Assembly: GCF_047495875.1 (NCBI RefSeq)
Contig: NC_092459.1
Coordinates: 6,390,965 to 6,454,964, forward strand
DNA from: Pithys albifrons albifrons
Lineage: Eukaryota > Chordata > Aves > Passeriformes > Thamnophilidae
DNA length: 64,000 bases
Reading direction: 5' to 3'
The notes below the pieces were generated by a model. The model saw only the letters and a list, made by a program, of their open reading frames with translations, was not told the origin of the DNA and ran no database searches. Position numbers and translations under genes: made by a program. This document shows, one piece after another, positions 35,347-45,903 of this stretch. Each line of letters begins with the position of its first letter. The stretch's first letter is position 1.

Positions 35347-38300
35347 AATAGAGACACTGCAAACACTGAGGTGAACAAAGCCTGCAGAGGGGGGTTTCTT
35401 CTCATCTTTCTAGCTCCAAATGAGTGAACAGGCAGTCAAACACCAGTGCTGCCACATCCATCATCAACTATGTTTCCACCTGAAAAATTTAAGAGGAGCA
35501 AGACCTTTCCCTGAGGTTATGCAGATTAGTTTAGTTGCTAGTGTATGCTGTGGTGTCATGAAGGGTGTCATGTGCTCCATGTCAGGACTCACTATCTCCT
35601 ATGGAGTCCAGCTCTAGGTGACACCTCTGTGGGACTGTTGTCAAAGGCAGCCTGAGTGAGGTGCACCACTTCACAGATAGAAAGACAAGTTGCATGGATA
35701 TGAGGCTCTTGCCTGCAGAGCCAAAGAGTGAGTCTTGAGTCATTTTATTCACTGTAAAAGCCAGAGCATCTTCCATGCAAGCTGTGAAATATCAGTTTAA
35801 GTAGAAGGAGACAAAAGAGGAACCTGAATTTGGGTCTGACATTTCCCAAATGGATGTGACAGCTATTACCTCTTAGTTAAGACTTCTCCCAGAAACGTGA
35901 CTTGAAGTCATTGGCTTTTCCTCCCGGTGCTGTGAGATGCCTTTTTGAATGATGTCTGCTGTGACTTTAACCCTTCAGTCCTGAACTCTGCTGGTGCTTT
36001 GTTTTAGGGAGTGAGGGGCTAACTCAGGAATTTCCTTTGGTAATGAAGAGCCTGAAAGCTTCCTGCTAGCACTGGCATTGTACCTTCTCCTGCCCTTGTC
36101 AGAATCCTGAAGGATAAAAGCTGGATGTTCCCTATCAGTGACATGTGCAAGAATTATAACCGGATATAGCCTGCCTTGCTGAAGGCTTCATGAATAATTA
36201 TGGCAGATACAGCAGAGCTCTGCACATTGGCCTAGCCTGTTCTACCAATGTCTCCTTGCCAGATTAAATTTCCCTACTAAAAAAAACATCCTTCAGTTAA
36301 TTTAAATTTTTTTTCAGAACAATCGGATTTTTGCTACATTAATTAGCACATGTTTTGTTTTATGAGTCTTACAGAGAAAGAAGCTGGGGAATTATTTAGC
36401 TTAAGAGAAAATATTAGAACTTGTCAAGATCTTTGCTGCTGTTGTTGTTGTTGTCATTGTACTATGCTCTATTAATGCAGATGAGCAACAAATATGCTTC
36501 TATAAATTGAATCTGACTATAGTGGCCCCAAGAATAACCCAAGGCACAAGACTAGGGAAAAAAAAAGGGAGAGACAGAAAATCTCTCTCATTATTTTACT
36601 ATAAAAATCTTAATTAGTCCCAAAGGTTTTTGTTATAAAATTCAGGTAGGTAAGGCACAGAAACTTTTTTGTCAAGCAGACTATGCAAAAAGTAGGACAG
36701 TGACACAAAAAGAGTTGCAAATGAAGCTAGACTTGTATTCTAACAAGTGAAATATTTATAAACCTACAGAGTTATCTTCCCATGGAACAGGTAAGATAGC
36801 ATAAATAAATTAAATTTCAGAAATTAATACTTTCTTTTAATTGAATTTATCCTTGAAAATTAATAGAATTCTACCAATCTTTGAGGCAAAAACTCTCCAC
36901 ACATTTGCTTCTATATTACACAGGAATGATTATTAGTGCCTGGTAGTATGGTGGTTGCAAATTAAATATGGAAGTTTGCAGCAATTTAAATATCATAGGA
37001 AAATTATCTTTTCCTGTCTATATCTTTCAGCCTCTACAGCTAGGATTTTAAAATTAGGCTTATAATATTTTTTTACTTCCCTGAACTATTACCCACAGCT
37101 ATATTACAACTAATCAAAAAGCTCCACTTCCAGAAATGCACTGAAAAAATCAGTAAATGCACGATAGCTCCTGGCATCTCATGCCAAGAAATTGGTGCTT
37201 GAATATGACACATGGAGAAATATATCTTGGATTCATGCATTATCTCTCAACTTGACCTTTGTTTACAGTCTTTGATTTAGTGTTCATACAGAACCATGCT
37301 CCACTCCAAACTTGCATCTGGCAATGATAAAAAAAAGGCACTTTTCTTACTCAGCTGGTGAGGGCATCCTCTCAGTTTAGAACCAGTCTGCATAGCTGAC
37401 TTGTTTTTGTTTACCTTCGTTGTGATTCAGCAACAGTCCTGACACACTGATCATGTTTTCATTTAAGACCTAAACCTTGTATGCCAATACTTCAGTGTTT
37501 TGATTACAAAATTCATAAATAATCTGAACTAATTCCTGTAGGTTTCTCTAACATCCCTCCATAAAAAATTAGTTGCAGTCTTAGTGTGGCAAGGACATCT
37601 GCTGCTGTGAATAAGACAGTACCACCTCACAAATCCCTCACAGGCTGAGTTTTGAGACAGGTGTGATATCAGGAAGTTGTACACACCAACAGAGAGAAAA
37701 CAACAACAACAAAAAACCCCAAACTCATATCTGTGGGCTTTCAGTACTGCAGCTAGGCAGGGTGACAATGACCCACCTGATTCTTTATTGTAGTCCAGCC
37801 CTAAAACCTAAGTCTTATTGAATTCTATATACAGATGTGGGAGGGAATGACAGAAAGCTGATTTATGACGTTGTATTTTTTTTATACTGTTATGTTGCAC
37901 AAGGAAACAGGATACACCTTATCTTCTGGCCAGCTAAACATTAGATCATAATCCCTTCCCAGTTATAGCCTTTAACCATTTCAAAAGGGACAGGGTAGGG
38001 AAACAAATAGCTGGGGGAAAAAAAGCAATCTTTATTTATGGCAATACAGACATCAAAATTGCTTTACCCAGCTAGAATTGCAGAGATGCACAAGCATAGA
38101 TCAGTAAAACAGCAGTTTCTAGTAGGTTTTGATACAAAAGAATGGACTTTTCCTCAGGCATTTTCTTTCCCATCAGCTCACACAGCATTTTCTGTTTATT
38201 CACTCAGTGGCATGCATTGATCAATTACTCAGCTGTACTTGGCATAGTGATAGTTCACTGGTGAATCCGAAAACAGGCAATACACTTGTATTCAGGCTGT

Positions 38301-38593
38301 GCTGTTAAATACCTGTGCATAGCATTTCATTTTATGTAATCTGTCAGATGTTTCATAAGTGGTAATCCAATATTATTTGAAATAGGAATCACTCATTATT
38401 TCAATTACACTGTTTTTTTTTTTTTTAATAATGTAGGAATGGGTATTTTTTTATGGGGACAGCAGTAAGAAAGTGGTCTTAGATAGTCCACTTCAAAGCA
38501 CAGACCTCTGGAACTGTGATATTTTTGTTAGTGGATGTTATCTTACAGAGGTATCACTTAGTGGTTAGCATGGTCATACATTTGGAGCATTCA
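35347..38593. other. Unique AT-rich sequence, nothing recognised
   Basis: About 3.2 kb with no recognised gene or repeat except a short (GTT)n at about 36438-36455. Confidence 0.5.
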
Positions 38594-38780
38594 TAAAGTC
38601 ATAGAATGGTTTAGATTGGAAGAGACCTTAAACATCATCCAGTTCCAACCATCCTGCCATGAGCAGGAATACTTTCCACTACACCAGGCTGCTCGAAGTT
38701 CCATCCAGTCTGGGCTTGATGGGGCATCCACAACTTCTCTAGGCAGTCTGTTTCAGTGCCTCACTACCCTCATCATCTTA
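38594..38780 (-). mobile_element. CR1 LINE 3' fragment, minus strand
   Basis: Plus-strand text CATAGAATGGTTTAGATTGGA, AGAGACCTTAAACATCATCC and CACTACACCAGGCTGCTC is the reverse of the CR1 3' UTR and terminus. It stops after about 185 bases. Confidence 0.88.
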
Positions 38781-40435
38781 TACAGTTACTGAAAAAAAAT
38801 TATATATCTGTATATATGTACTTATAGAAAGAAAGATGTGAGTCCAATCTAGGAATGCTTTTGCCCTGTTTCAAATAGGGAAGGATTGAAAAATTAAATT
38901 ACACCAGCTATCATGGGAATAATGCTAATGTAGAAGGGATGAAATCCCTTTAGTTCTCATTGGTAATTCTATGCCTGTGTGTCTTTATATATAGAGAGAG
39001 AGATTTACCCTGAAGACATTCTTAAAAATGTCTTAGGAAGAATACAATACATTAATAAAGGAAAAGGAGAAAGCATTTCATAAATAATAGCACAAGCATA
39101 ATAAATCCTAAATATTAGAGAAGCGAATATTTTTAATACATATAAAAGTTCAAAAAGCCTTGAGCTAGGGAAAGGCCAATTGCATAAAGCTATCTCAACA
39201 TTGTATTCAAAATATAAAACTTATTAAACTTTATTGTTAGAAAACCAGACCATAACTCCCTGAAGTCCCTTTATGAATATGAAAATATTTGCAGAATTTG
39301 GTCAGCTGATATCTCTGAGAATGTAACTCCATTGTTTTAAATTTAAGATAAGGGTATGTGCCTGTGTTAGTCAAAATGCAGCATCCATAGCAAACTTCAA
39401 AAGCAGAAAAAGCACAGTTACAACAAAATTCGTACATATTTGTGTTCTCTGGTGAGAAAATGTAATAAGTTACATTTTAATATAATTTCTTGTAATCATT
39501 AAGGATTTTCCTTTCTGGACAAATTTGGGCTGGGTGGTCTCAAGTGGTGGTGGGTGTTTTTATTTTGTTTTGGTTGTTGGGGTTTTTTTTTGGGGGGGGT
39601 GGGTTGTGGGTTTTTTTGTCTGGTTTGGGCTTGTAATTTTTTTGTTTACTGGTTTGAGTTTTTTACAAAAGCCTTTTTTATTTCAAACGAAATTTTAATT
39701 ATGAAAAATAATTCAGACTTCAAAGCATTGTAAAAGTGTTTGTTTCAAAGTGGAGGTAAACATAACTAGAACCCTCAGGCTGATTTTATGACACAAAGAC
39801 ATTTAAAGTTAATTAAAACATAACACCAAAAACATTATTTTGCTGTTACTTTTATAATCCATAGCCTTGGTTCATATAGTCAAGCATTACGTATTTATTG
39901 TCATATTCATGAGCATCATGGTCAGATGCCTCAATCTGTTTCTTGTACACAAAGTTTGGAATGAATTTTGCAAAGTTCTGCAAGTTGATGTGTTTTTTCA
40001 GTTATATTTCTCTTCTGTGATATAGAAGTATGTATGTCTCTATTTACAAGTAACTCATCTTTTTCTTTTCTTCTGAGAAGCATAGCACCTTATATTAATT
40101 TTATACAATTTATCCATTATCAGACTTGGGTAAATTATTATCTGTAGCAAAAAGTAAATTTTTCATACTCAAAATTCTGTTAAGGAATGGCTGCACTTTA
40201 GGATCCAGGCAGTTAATCCCATCTCCATTTGACAGATGTGAATCTCTTGGTTGTCTCCACTCCTGCGTACAGGGAAAAGTGCCAGAGAGCCTGTGTTACA
40301 GAGGTGAAAATACACACATATGCAAAGGAAATACACACTTAACAGGCACATCTATAAACCATGAACAACACAAAGAGTTTAATATTATTTCTCCTTTCTT
40401 GCTAAGTAGACTTATAATTCATTAGTGGAAGACAC
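38781..40435. other. Unique sequence with a G/T-rich tract
   Basis: No gene recognised. Contains a G/T-rich low-complexity tract at 39544-39662, annotated separately. Confidence 0.5.
39544..39662 (+). repeat. G/T-rich low-complexity tract with a G-quadruplex motif
   Basis: A mostly G and T stretch of about 120 bases. At 39592-39610 it reads G8-T-GGG-TTGT-GGG, which satisfies the usual four-run quadruplex pattern if the G8 supplies two runs. Confidence 0.7.
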
Positions 40436-40773
40436 ACAGGTCCTATTGTATGGCTAGGCTTCGTGAGCAAATATTTGGGAAGGGCTCTACCCATGTGGGT
40501 GTGTCCTTTGAGCCTGCACAGTGCATTTTATTTTGTTTTTAGGTGAGGCAAAGCGTGTGCGAAATTGGCCCTACCCTTTACTAGTAAGGTTCATCAGCCA
40601 CAGCCAAGCAAACTTGGACTGCAACAGTGAAGTCCTCAAGACTAGAACCAACAGCACCCGGTATTCCCAGGAGGTCTCCCATCCAAGTACTAACTGGGCC
40701 TGATCCTGCTTATCTTCCAAGATCTGATGGGATCGGGGTGTCAGGGTGGCATTTAACTTCCTACAGGTCCTGT
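40436..40773 (-). mobile_element. 5S-headed SINE copy 4, minus strand
   Basis: Read on the minus strand, it starts at about 40762 with a near-complete 5S rRNA-like head (to about 40646), then the shared body, and ends at about 40447 with GCCTAGCCATACA. Flanking repeats ACAGGTCCTAT (40436-40446) and ACAGGTCCTGT (40763-40773) match at 10 of 11 bases. There is no tRNA head. The 5S segment keeps GTACTTGGATGGGAGACC, the box C region. The body stem arms have partly lost pairing, so the copy is older than copies 1 and 3, or its substructure is relaxed. Confidence 0.9.
40646..40762 (-). pseudogene. 5S rRNA-like SINE head (copy 4)
   Basis: On the minus strand it reads CCACCCTGACA-CCCGATCCCATCAGATCT, AAGATAAGCAGGATCAGGCCC, AGTTAGTACTTGGATGGGAG, ACCTCCTGGGAATACCGGGTGCTGT, following vertebrate 5S rRNA almost to its end. 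It is continuous with SINE body sequence and flanked by target duplications, so it is not a 5S gene. Confidence 0.9.
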
Positions 40774-40991
40774 ATTTCCTTAACTCAAGACATATCACAC
40801 TCATTTGAGGATTCCATAGAACTCTATCCAGGCACCATGTCCAGATGCTAGGCCTCTTCCTCCAGTTTCAGCTCTCAACTTGGCTTTCATCAGAGTCTGT
40901 TTTTCTCTACTAGCTGGCTAGCTCAGCAAAAGTTTGCTGTCAAGGTTTATATATATACATATATGTGTATGTATATATATATGTATATACA

Positions 40992-41023
<32 letters not shown>

Positions 41024-41890
41024 CACAAAAAACACGTATATACACTCACAAATAGGAGGCCACGGTTGCACAAGAAATAGCTAGAAATAGAGTTCATCAA
41101 GAAGACAGGTCAGAGTGCAGTGATCAGTAGAGGGCTTGAGGAAGCAACCACTTGCTTATATGTCCCCACAATCTCCCCTTCTCTCCTTTTGCCATGTTTC
41201 TTTTCCCTGATACGTCTTAATCTTTTACTTTTTCTCCCTTGCCTAGATAAATAACCTGTCACTAATCACTTTTTCCCAAAGGGCCCATTTTGGCCACATC
41301 AATCCCCAGATTTAATATTTCTGACATTACTACTTAGATCACCTTGGTCTTACATGGTACTAATGGTTGGCTGTGGTGTCCCTCTTGGCCTTACAAGGTC
41401 CCCAAAAGGTTTCCAAAGCTTCCTTTCAATTGTTTGTGAAGTTGAACCATTATCCACGTAATTTCTGCCTAGTCACCTGTGAAATTCATTCCACTATCTG
41501 TAATATTTGTCAACTGCCTCATTCAGCAATTTTTCATGTCAAGTTCAGTAATTTCTTATATTCTGTTTACTTTGCTAAATCTCAGGACAAGGTCCACCCA
41601 TCCACATGCATACTGGAACAAAGTTTAAGTTTTGGTTGCTATTGCCAAAAAAATTGTTATAACCATTTTTCCTTTGCTTTCATTTTTATATAAGGATTCT
41701 TCTTTTAATTAAATATTTGAAATCTTCTTTGAGTGTTTTTTTTTCTAGAATGCTATGCCTGATTTCTAGAACAACTCATCCTCTAAGCCACCCTAAATCA
41801 CTGTGGAACTGTTTTGAATAGGGTGGGAATAAGAGCTAGTAAATGACTTATTTTCCTGTACAAATTTTCACGCAATTCTTTACATCAAAA
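40774..41890. other. Microsatellite and unclassified sequence
   Basis: A TA/TG microsatellite at 40947-41026 is followed by about 850 bases with higher C/T content. They include the strings CTTGGCCTTACAAGGTCCCC and CCCACAATCTCCCCTTCTC, which feel ERV-like but which I cannot assign. The 108-codon frame at 41367-41693 shows no motif. Confidence 0.4.
40947..41026. repeat. (TA)n(TG)n compound microsatellite
   Basis: TATATA/TGTATA blocks around a (TG)n run of about 10 units, seen directly. Confidence 0.9.
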
Positions 41891-42340
41891 ATATCAAAGA
41901 ATCCTAGAAAAACCTGAGTTGGAAGGGATCCACAAAGATCATTGATTGAGTCCCACTCCTTGCCCTGCACAGGACAGCCCCAAAGTCACACCATGTGCCT
42001 GAACTCTGTCAGGCTTGTTGCTGTGACCACTTCCCTGGGAAGCTTGTTCCAGTGCTCAACCATTCTCAGAGAGAAGAACCTTTTCCTAACACATGACCTA
42101 AACCTTCCCTGACACAGATTCAGGCTGTTCCCTCAGGTTCTGTTACTGATCACTAGAGAAAAGACAACTCTCCTTGCCCCTCCACTTACCCTCATGAGGA
42201 AGCTGTAGATTGCTGCGAGGTCTCCTCTCACTCTCTTCTTCTCCATGCTAACAAACCAAGTGACCTCAACTGCTCCTTCTATGGCTTCCCCTCAAGGCCC
42301 TTCACCATATTCATAGCTGTCCTTTGGATGCTCTTTAATA
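41891..42340 (-). mobile_element. CR1 LINE 3' fragment, minus strand, distinct subfamily
   Basis: Plus-strand text AAGAATCCTAGAAAAACCTGAGTTGGAAGGGA, CAGGACAGCCCCAAAGTCACACC, AGCTTGTTCCAGTGCTCAACC, CTCAGAGAGAAGAACCTTTTCC and CTGTAGATTGCTGCGAGGTC is the reverse of a CR1 3' UTR of a subfamily different from the 26.7 kb copy. Truncated near 42340. Confidence 0.85.
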
Positions 42341-43851
42341 TACCCTTTATATGTTCATTGATTCCCAATTTGCTACACCCTCTATGTGTTCAGTCAAGCA
42401 ATTTTATTAAAACATATCTTTTAATACAACTAATCAACATTATTCACTGAGAAATTTTGTCTACTTCCTTCCAGATCCAAAAAGAATGCTTGATATATAT
42501 ATGTTTGATTTTTAATTGCCAATCTTTGTTCATGGTGGCTGATATGAGAAACCAGGGATACTCCAGTTCTCCCACATGGATAAGTGTGTAAGGACTCAGT
42601 CCTTCCTAGTCAATCAATGTGGCAGAGTCTGTGCAAAAGTAGATTATTTTAATCATTTAAAACAGGAGATAGACAATGGTGTTTTATAACAGTGAGTCAG
42701 ACAGGATGCAGCTCTGTACAATTTCTCTTCTACATGCAAAACAAACTGTGCATTAAATTGGGAAGAACAACTGAATTTCACAGTGGGAAAAATGCATTAG
42801 ATTAAAATGATGCATAATCATAGATGTATGATACTGTGCTTAGGTGCATACAAAGTGCTAGACAGAGGTATTTCAAGAACTGTTTATTTACTTTATCATT
42901 TACAAACAGGTGAACAGGGAAAAAGAGGCTGGCAATCTCCTTCAAATTAATTTTCAGCTGTGGGGTTTCTTGTATTAAGGTGATAAGCAATTTGTGCTGA
43001 ATTACTATACAAAAAGTTAACTATCTAAAGAACTCTTGAATCAAAGGTTATCTAAAAAAAAGCAAAAAAAAGGTATTTATGAAGAGAATAGCGATAAGAA
43101 ATGTGTTAAGAGTTCTAAGCCAGATAAGTTAACCATCTAAAGTAAGGGACTGCAGAAGGCCTTTAACTGAACTCCAGAGAAATGCTTGCAATGTGGTATT
43201 TTCCTTCCTATTGCTTGGCAAGGCTTTCTCATTGTGGGATACCAAACTGTTCTCTCTCCTAATCAGTGTTATTCAATTGCTTTATAAAGACCATTTCCCC
43301 CACCTTGAATCTGACAAACTTTACCTTAGGAAGAGATACAAGTACTTATTTTTCTTGTATGACCATACAGAAAAGTATAAGTGCTAATTTTAAAAAGGCA
43401 GGGTTGACTCAAAGAGGTTTTTTGGCATCAAAACTTTCATGGGAAATTTGTCTGCCTGACTGCTATATCTGCCCTACATACCACCTTTTGTCTTTCTCTT
43501 CCCCAGTTGTCTTTACAGACTATATCTTGTTCCTCTTACCTTCTGGTAGTGTTGTTGCTGTTTTTATTCAATGAGTAGTTCAAAAGTAGAATTTCTATTA
43601 GTTCAGTGGAGAGGTTCCTTTCATTCTTTTTTTGAGTGTAGTGTAAATGGTATATTCTATAACAGCCACCAACAACTCAGATGTTTCCACTGAGTAATTG
43701 ATTTATCTGCTTATTGAAATACATTTATCTCCTACATATTTCCTTTTTCCCCCCATACCTGAATTTAACAGTATTATGATTAAATCTTGAGTTCTTAAAT
43801 AATTTTTATATTTTTTTTTATATTCACATGGACATTGTATAATAACATATT
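42341..43851. other. Unique AT-rich sequence, nothing recognised
   Basis: No recognised feature. Overlapping frames at 43193-43574 have no similarity I know. Confidence 0.5.
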
Positions 43852-44193
43852 ACTACAGTAGTTGCAGGCAGTTAAATGTCACCCTGACACCCGATCCCAT
43901 CAGATCTCGGAAGCTAAGCAGGGTCAGGCCCAGTGAGTACTTGGATGGGAGACCTCCTGGCAATACCGGGTGCTGTAGGTTCTAGTCCTGAGGACTTCAC
44001 TGTCACCGTCCAAGTTCGCTTGGCTGTGGCAGATGAACCTTAGGAGTTAAAGGGTGGGGCCAGTTTCACGCACGCTGTACCTCATCTAAAAAAAATCCAC
44101 TCGGCACACTCGAAGGACACACCTACATGGGTAGAGCCCTTCCAAAAATCTTGGTTCATGAAGCCCAGCCATGATGATGATGACTATAGTAGT
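43852..44193 (+). mobile_element. 5S-headed SINE copy 2 with (ATG)n tail
   Basis: Full-length copy flanked by ACTACAGTAGT (43852-43862) and ACTATAGTAGT (44183-44193), 10 of 11 identical. It begins directly with a 5S rRNA-like head (43866-43979) and has no tRNA part. It continues with the shared body (AGTCCTGAGG stem arm 43985-43994, CCAAG-TTCG-CTTGG hairpin 44011-44024, partner arm near 44039-44048) and ends GCCCAGCC(ATG)n. The head keeps the box C region of 5S genes. It is the best representative of the tRNA-less architecture. Confidence 0.92.
43866..43979 (+). pseudogene. 5S rRNA-like SINE head (copy 2), near full length
   Basis: Follows vertebrate 5S rRNA closely: CCGATC-C-TCAGATCTCGG, AAGCTAAGCAGGGTC, GAGTACTTGGATGGGAGACC, TCCTGG-AATACCGGGTGCTG, TAGG. 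Only the first 15-20 bases diverge. Intermediate element and box C positions are present, so a TFIIIA-type internal promoter may once have driven it. Confidence 0.92.
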
Positions 44194-44748
44194 GACATAT
44201 TAGAAAATACTGAAATACTACAGTGGATCTGATTTTGCTGATCTGAAACAAAGAACAATGTCAATTGCAGAGCTGATCTTAGTAACTCTCTGGCACACAT
44301 ATGCACATGGAAAAACAAGTGTTATCCTAATCAAATAAATTTTCATAGCTATCTCTAAAGTGGTAATTTATAGTCATTTTATTTCTGAAATGAAAACAAA
44401 ATATAACATTTGAACTGACCCTGTAGTTAGAAAAAAAAAGGGATCAGTGTTTATGTCCACTAGAAAAGATTTAGTGCTCCTGCATGGAATATTATGCTAT
44501 TAAAATGAGAGCAAGAGCATTAATTTGCAGTTTGAGTTCTTTGCTTATCTGCAGCCATTGTGTTTGAGAAAGAAGGCAGCAATATTGCAGATTTTGCCTT
44601 TCTGTGTCCTATTTCTGCTATATTCGGTCTACATCAATTTCACAGCCCTAAATACAATCGCTGTGAAGTTTTAAGAGGTAGGGTTTCTAAAACTGTGAAC
44701 TCTGCCTTGACATGCAGGTTGTCAGAGAAGACCCTGAAACAAAAAGTT
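44194..44748. other. Unique sequence, nothing recognised
   Basis: Ordinary AT-rich sequence. No feature. Confidence 0.5.
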
Positions 44749-45640
44749 TGATGGGTTAACATCCCTTCAGGTTTGAATGGGAATGCTCAGGTTGCCTCCT
44801 TTGGAGACAGGGGTAAGTTTTGGACTGTCTGATTCAACAGCGTGGATCTGTTGCAACACTGCGGATTGTGTGTAGTCCTCTGGCGCAAGGCCTCAGAAAT
44901 GAGTCTGGGAGAGCTTTGAGGGTCTTTGATGGCTTATGACAACTTCTAAGACGTGACAGCTGCCCCTCCCATCAGTGTAGCTGAGCCGATTATGTCCCAT
45001 CAGAAGGAATGGACATCTTCAGGCCTATGTGTGAATGTAAATGTCCCGATATCTTCCCTGGGCATGGATGGGACTTTTACACCTGAGCCAGTTGTGTAAG
45101 GGAGGACATTGGGATGATAAAAAGCACTATCACCCCTCACAGGGTCTGCTTCCTATTGGCTTTTTTCCTTACCTGGCTCAAAAACCAGCTTGTTGCTAAA
45201 CAAAAATTTGGTTTGTCTTGGTCATTCTACAGTGGTGGGGCTCACCCCCTCTGCATCTGGGCTGTTCTTACACAGATGAGAGGTTTCATTATCAGACACC
45301 CAAAAATTCTCCTCCTCCCCTTCAGTTTTGGGGTGCAAACCTGGTCTCAGCAAAGCACCTGCTGCTTTTGCAAATGGCTGATTGATGGAATTATTAACCA
45401 TTAACATTTTAGTCTCTCACAGGAGTATAATGAAAAGCAAAAGCCAATGCAGCTCTAAATTTTGTTGCTTTAGCAATGAATTCCTCTACAGGTCCTGAAT
45501 CTCACACAGACCTCATAAGCAAGAATCTGCCCTGGTTTAATGATGACCCGACGGCACAAACTACAGCAGCTTGTTGGCAACTTTATCCTGAATCTTACTG
45601 AGACACCGAGCTAGAAGATTTGAAGCTTCAAGCTTTAGTT
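44749..45640. other. Unclassified stretch of higher GC, possibly an LTR or other transposon
   Basis: About 890 bases stand out from the neighbourhood by higher GC and several CpGs. It starts TGATGGGTTAACATCCC and holds a TATA-like GATAAAAAGC (45115-45124) preceded by a CpG-containing region, as in an LTR. I found no matching CA end with a target duplication and no retroviral coding motif, and I do not recognise the sequence. An unnamed LTR fragment, a DNA transposon or plain single-copy DNA are all possible. Confidence 0.3.
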
Positions 45641-45741
45641 AGGTAATTAAGAGTACTCCAACATTAGGTATAATACCTGATATTTTCTTTCCTGTTGCTG
45701 TTGTGTTTTTGTTTTGTTGTTTGGGTTTTTTTTGTATGGGC

Positions 45742-45810
45742 AGTCCCGTGGTGTAATGGTGAGCACTCCGGACTCTGATCACAAGGTCGTGTCAAGTCTC
45801 AGGGGAGATC
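45742..45810 (+). pseudogene. tRNA-Gln-like SINE head with damaged B box
   Basis: A box TGGTGTAATGG (45749-45759 area) is intact. The anticodon loop CTCTGAT carries CTG as in copy 1. About three bases are missing in the T arm, so GTTCGAGTC is reduced to GTCAAGTC and the B box is weakened. It is probably a dead copy for pol III transcription. Confidence 0.8.
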
Positions 45811-45816
45811 GTATCG

Positions 45817-45903
45817 GGCACTTAAATGCCTCCCTGCCATCCAATCCCCTCAGATCTCGGATGCTCAGCAGGGTCAGCCCCGGTTAGTACCGGGTGCTGT
45901 AGA
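45817..45903 (+). pseudogene. 5S rRNA-like segment with the shared 26-base deletion
   Basis: CCAATCCCCTCAGATCTCGG, ATGCTCAGCAGGGTCAGCCCC, GGTTAGTAC joined to CGGGTGCTGTAG. The junction is the same as at 7136-7138, so both chimeric copies descend from one deleted source. Confidence 0.85.

Noticed and set aside
43866..43979. Functional 5S rRNA gene
   Set aside because: The 5' end is diverged, there is no T-run terminator directly after it, and it is the head of a retroposed SINE flanked by target duplications.
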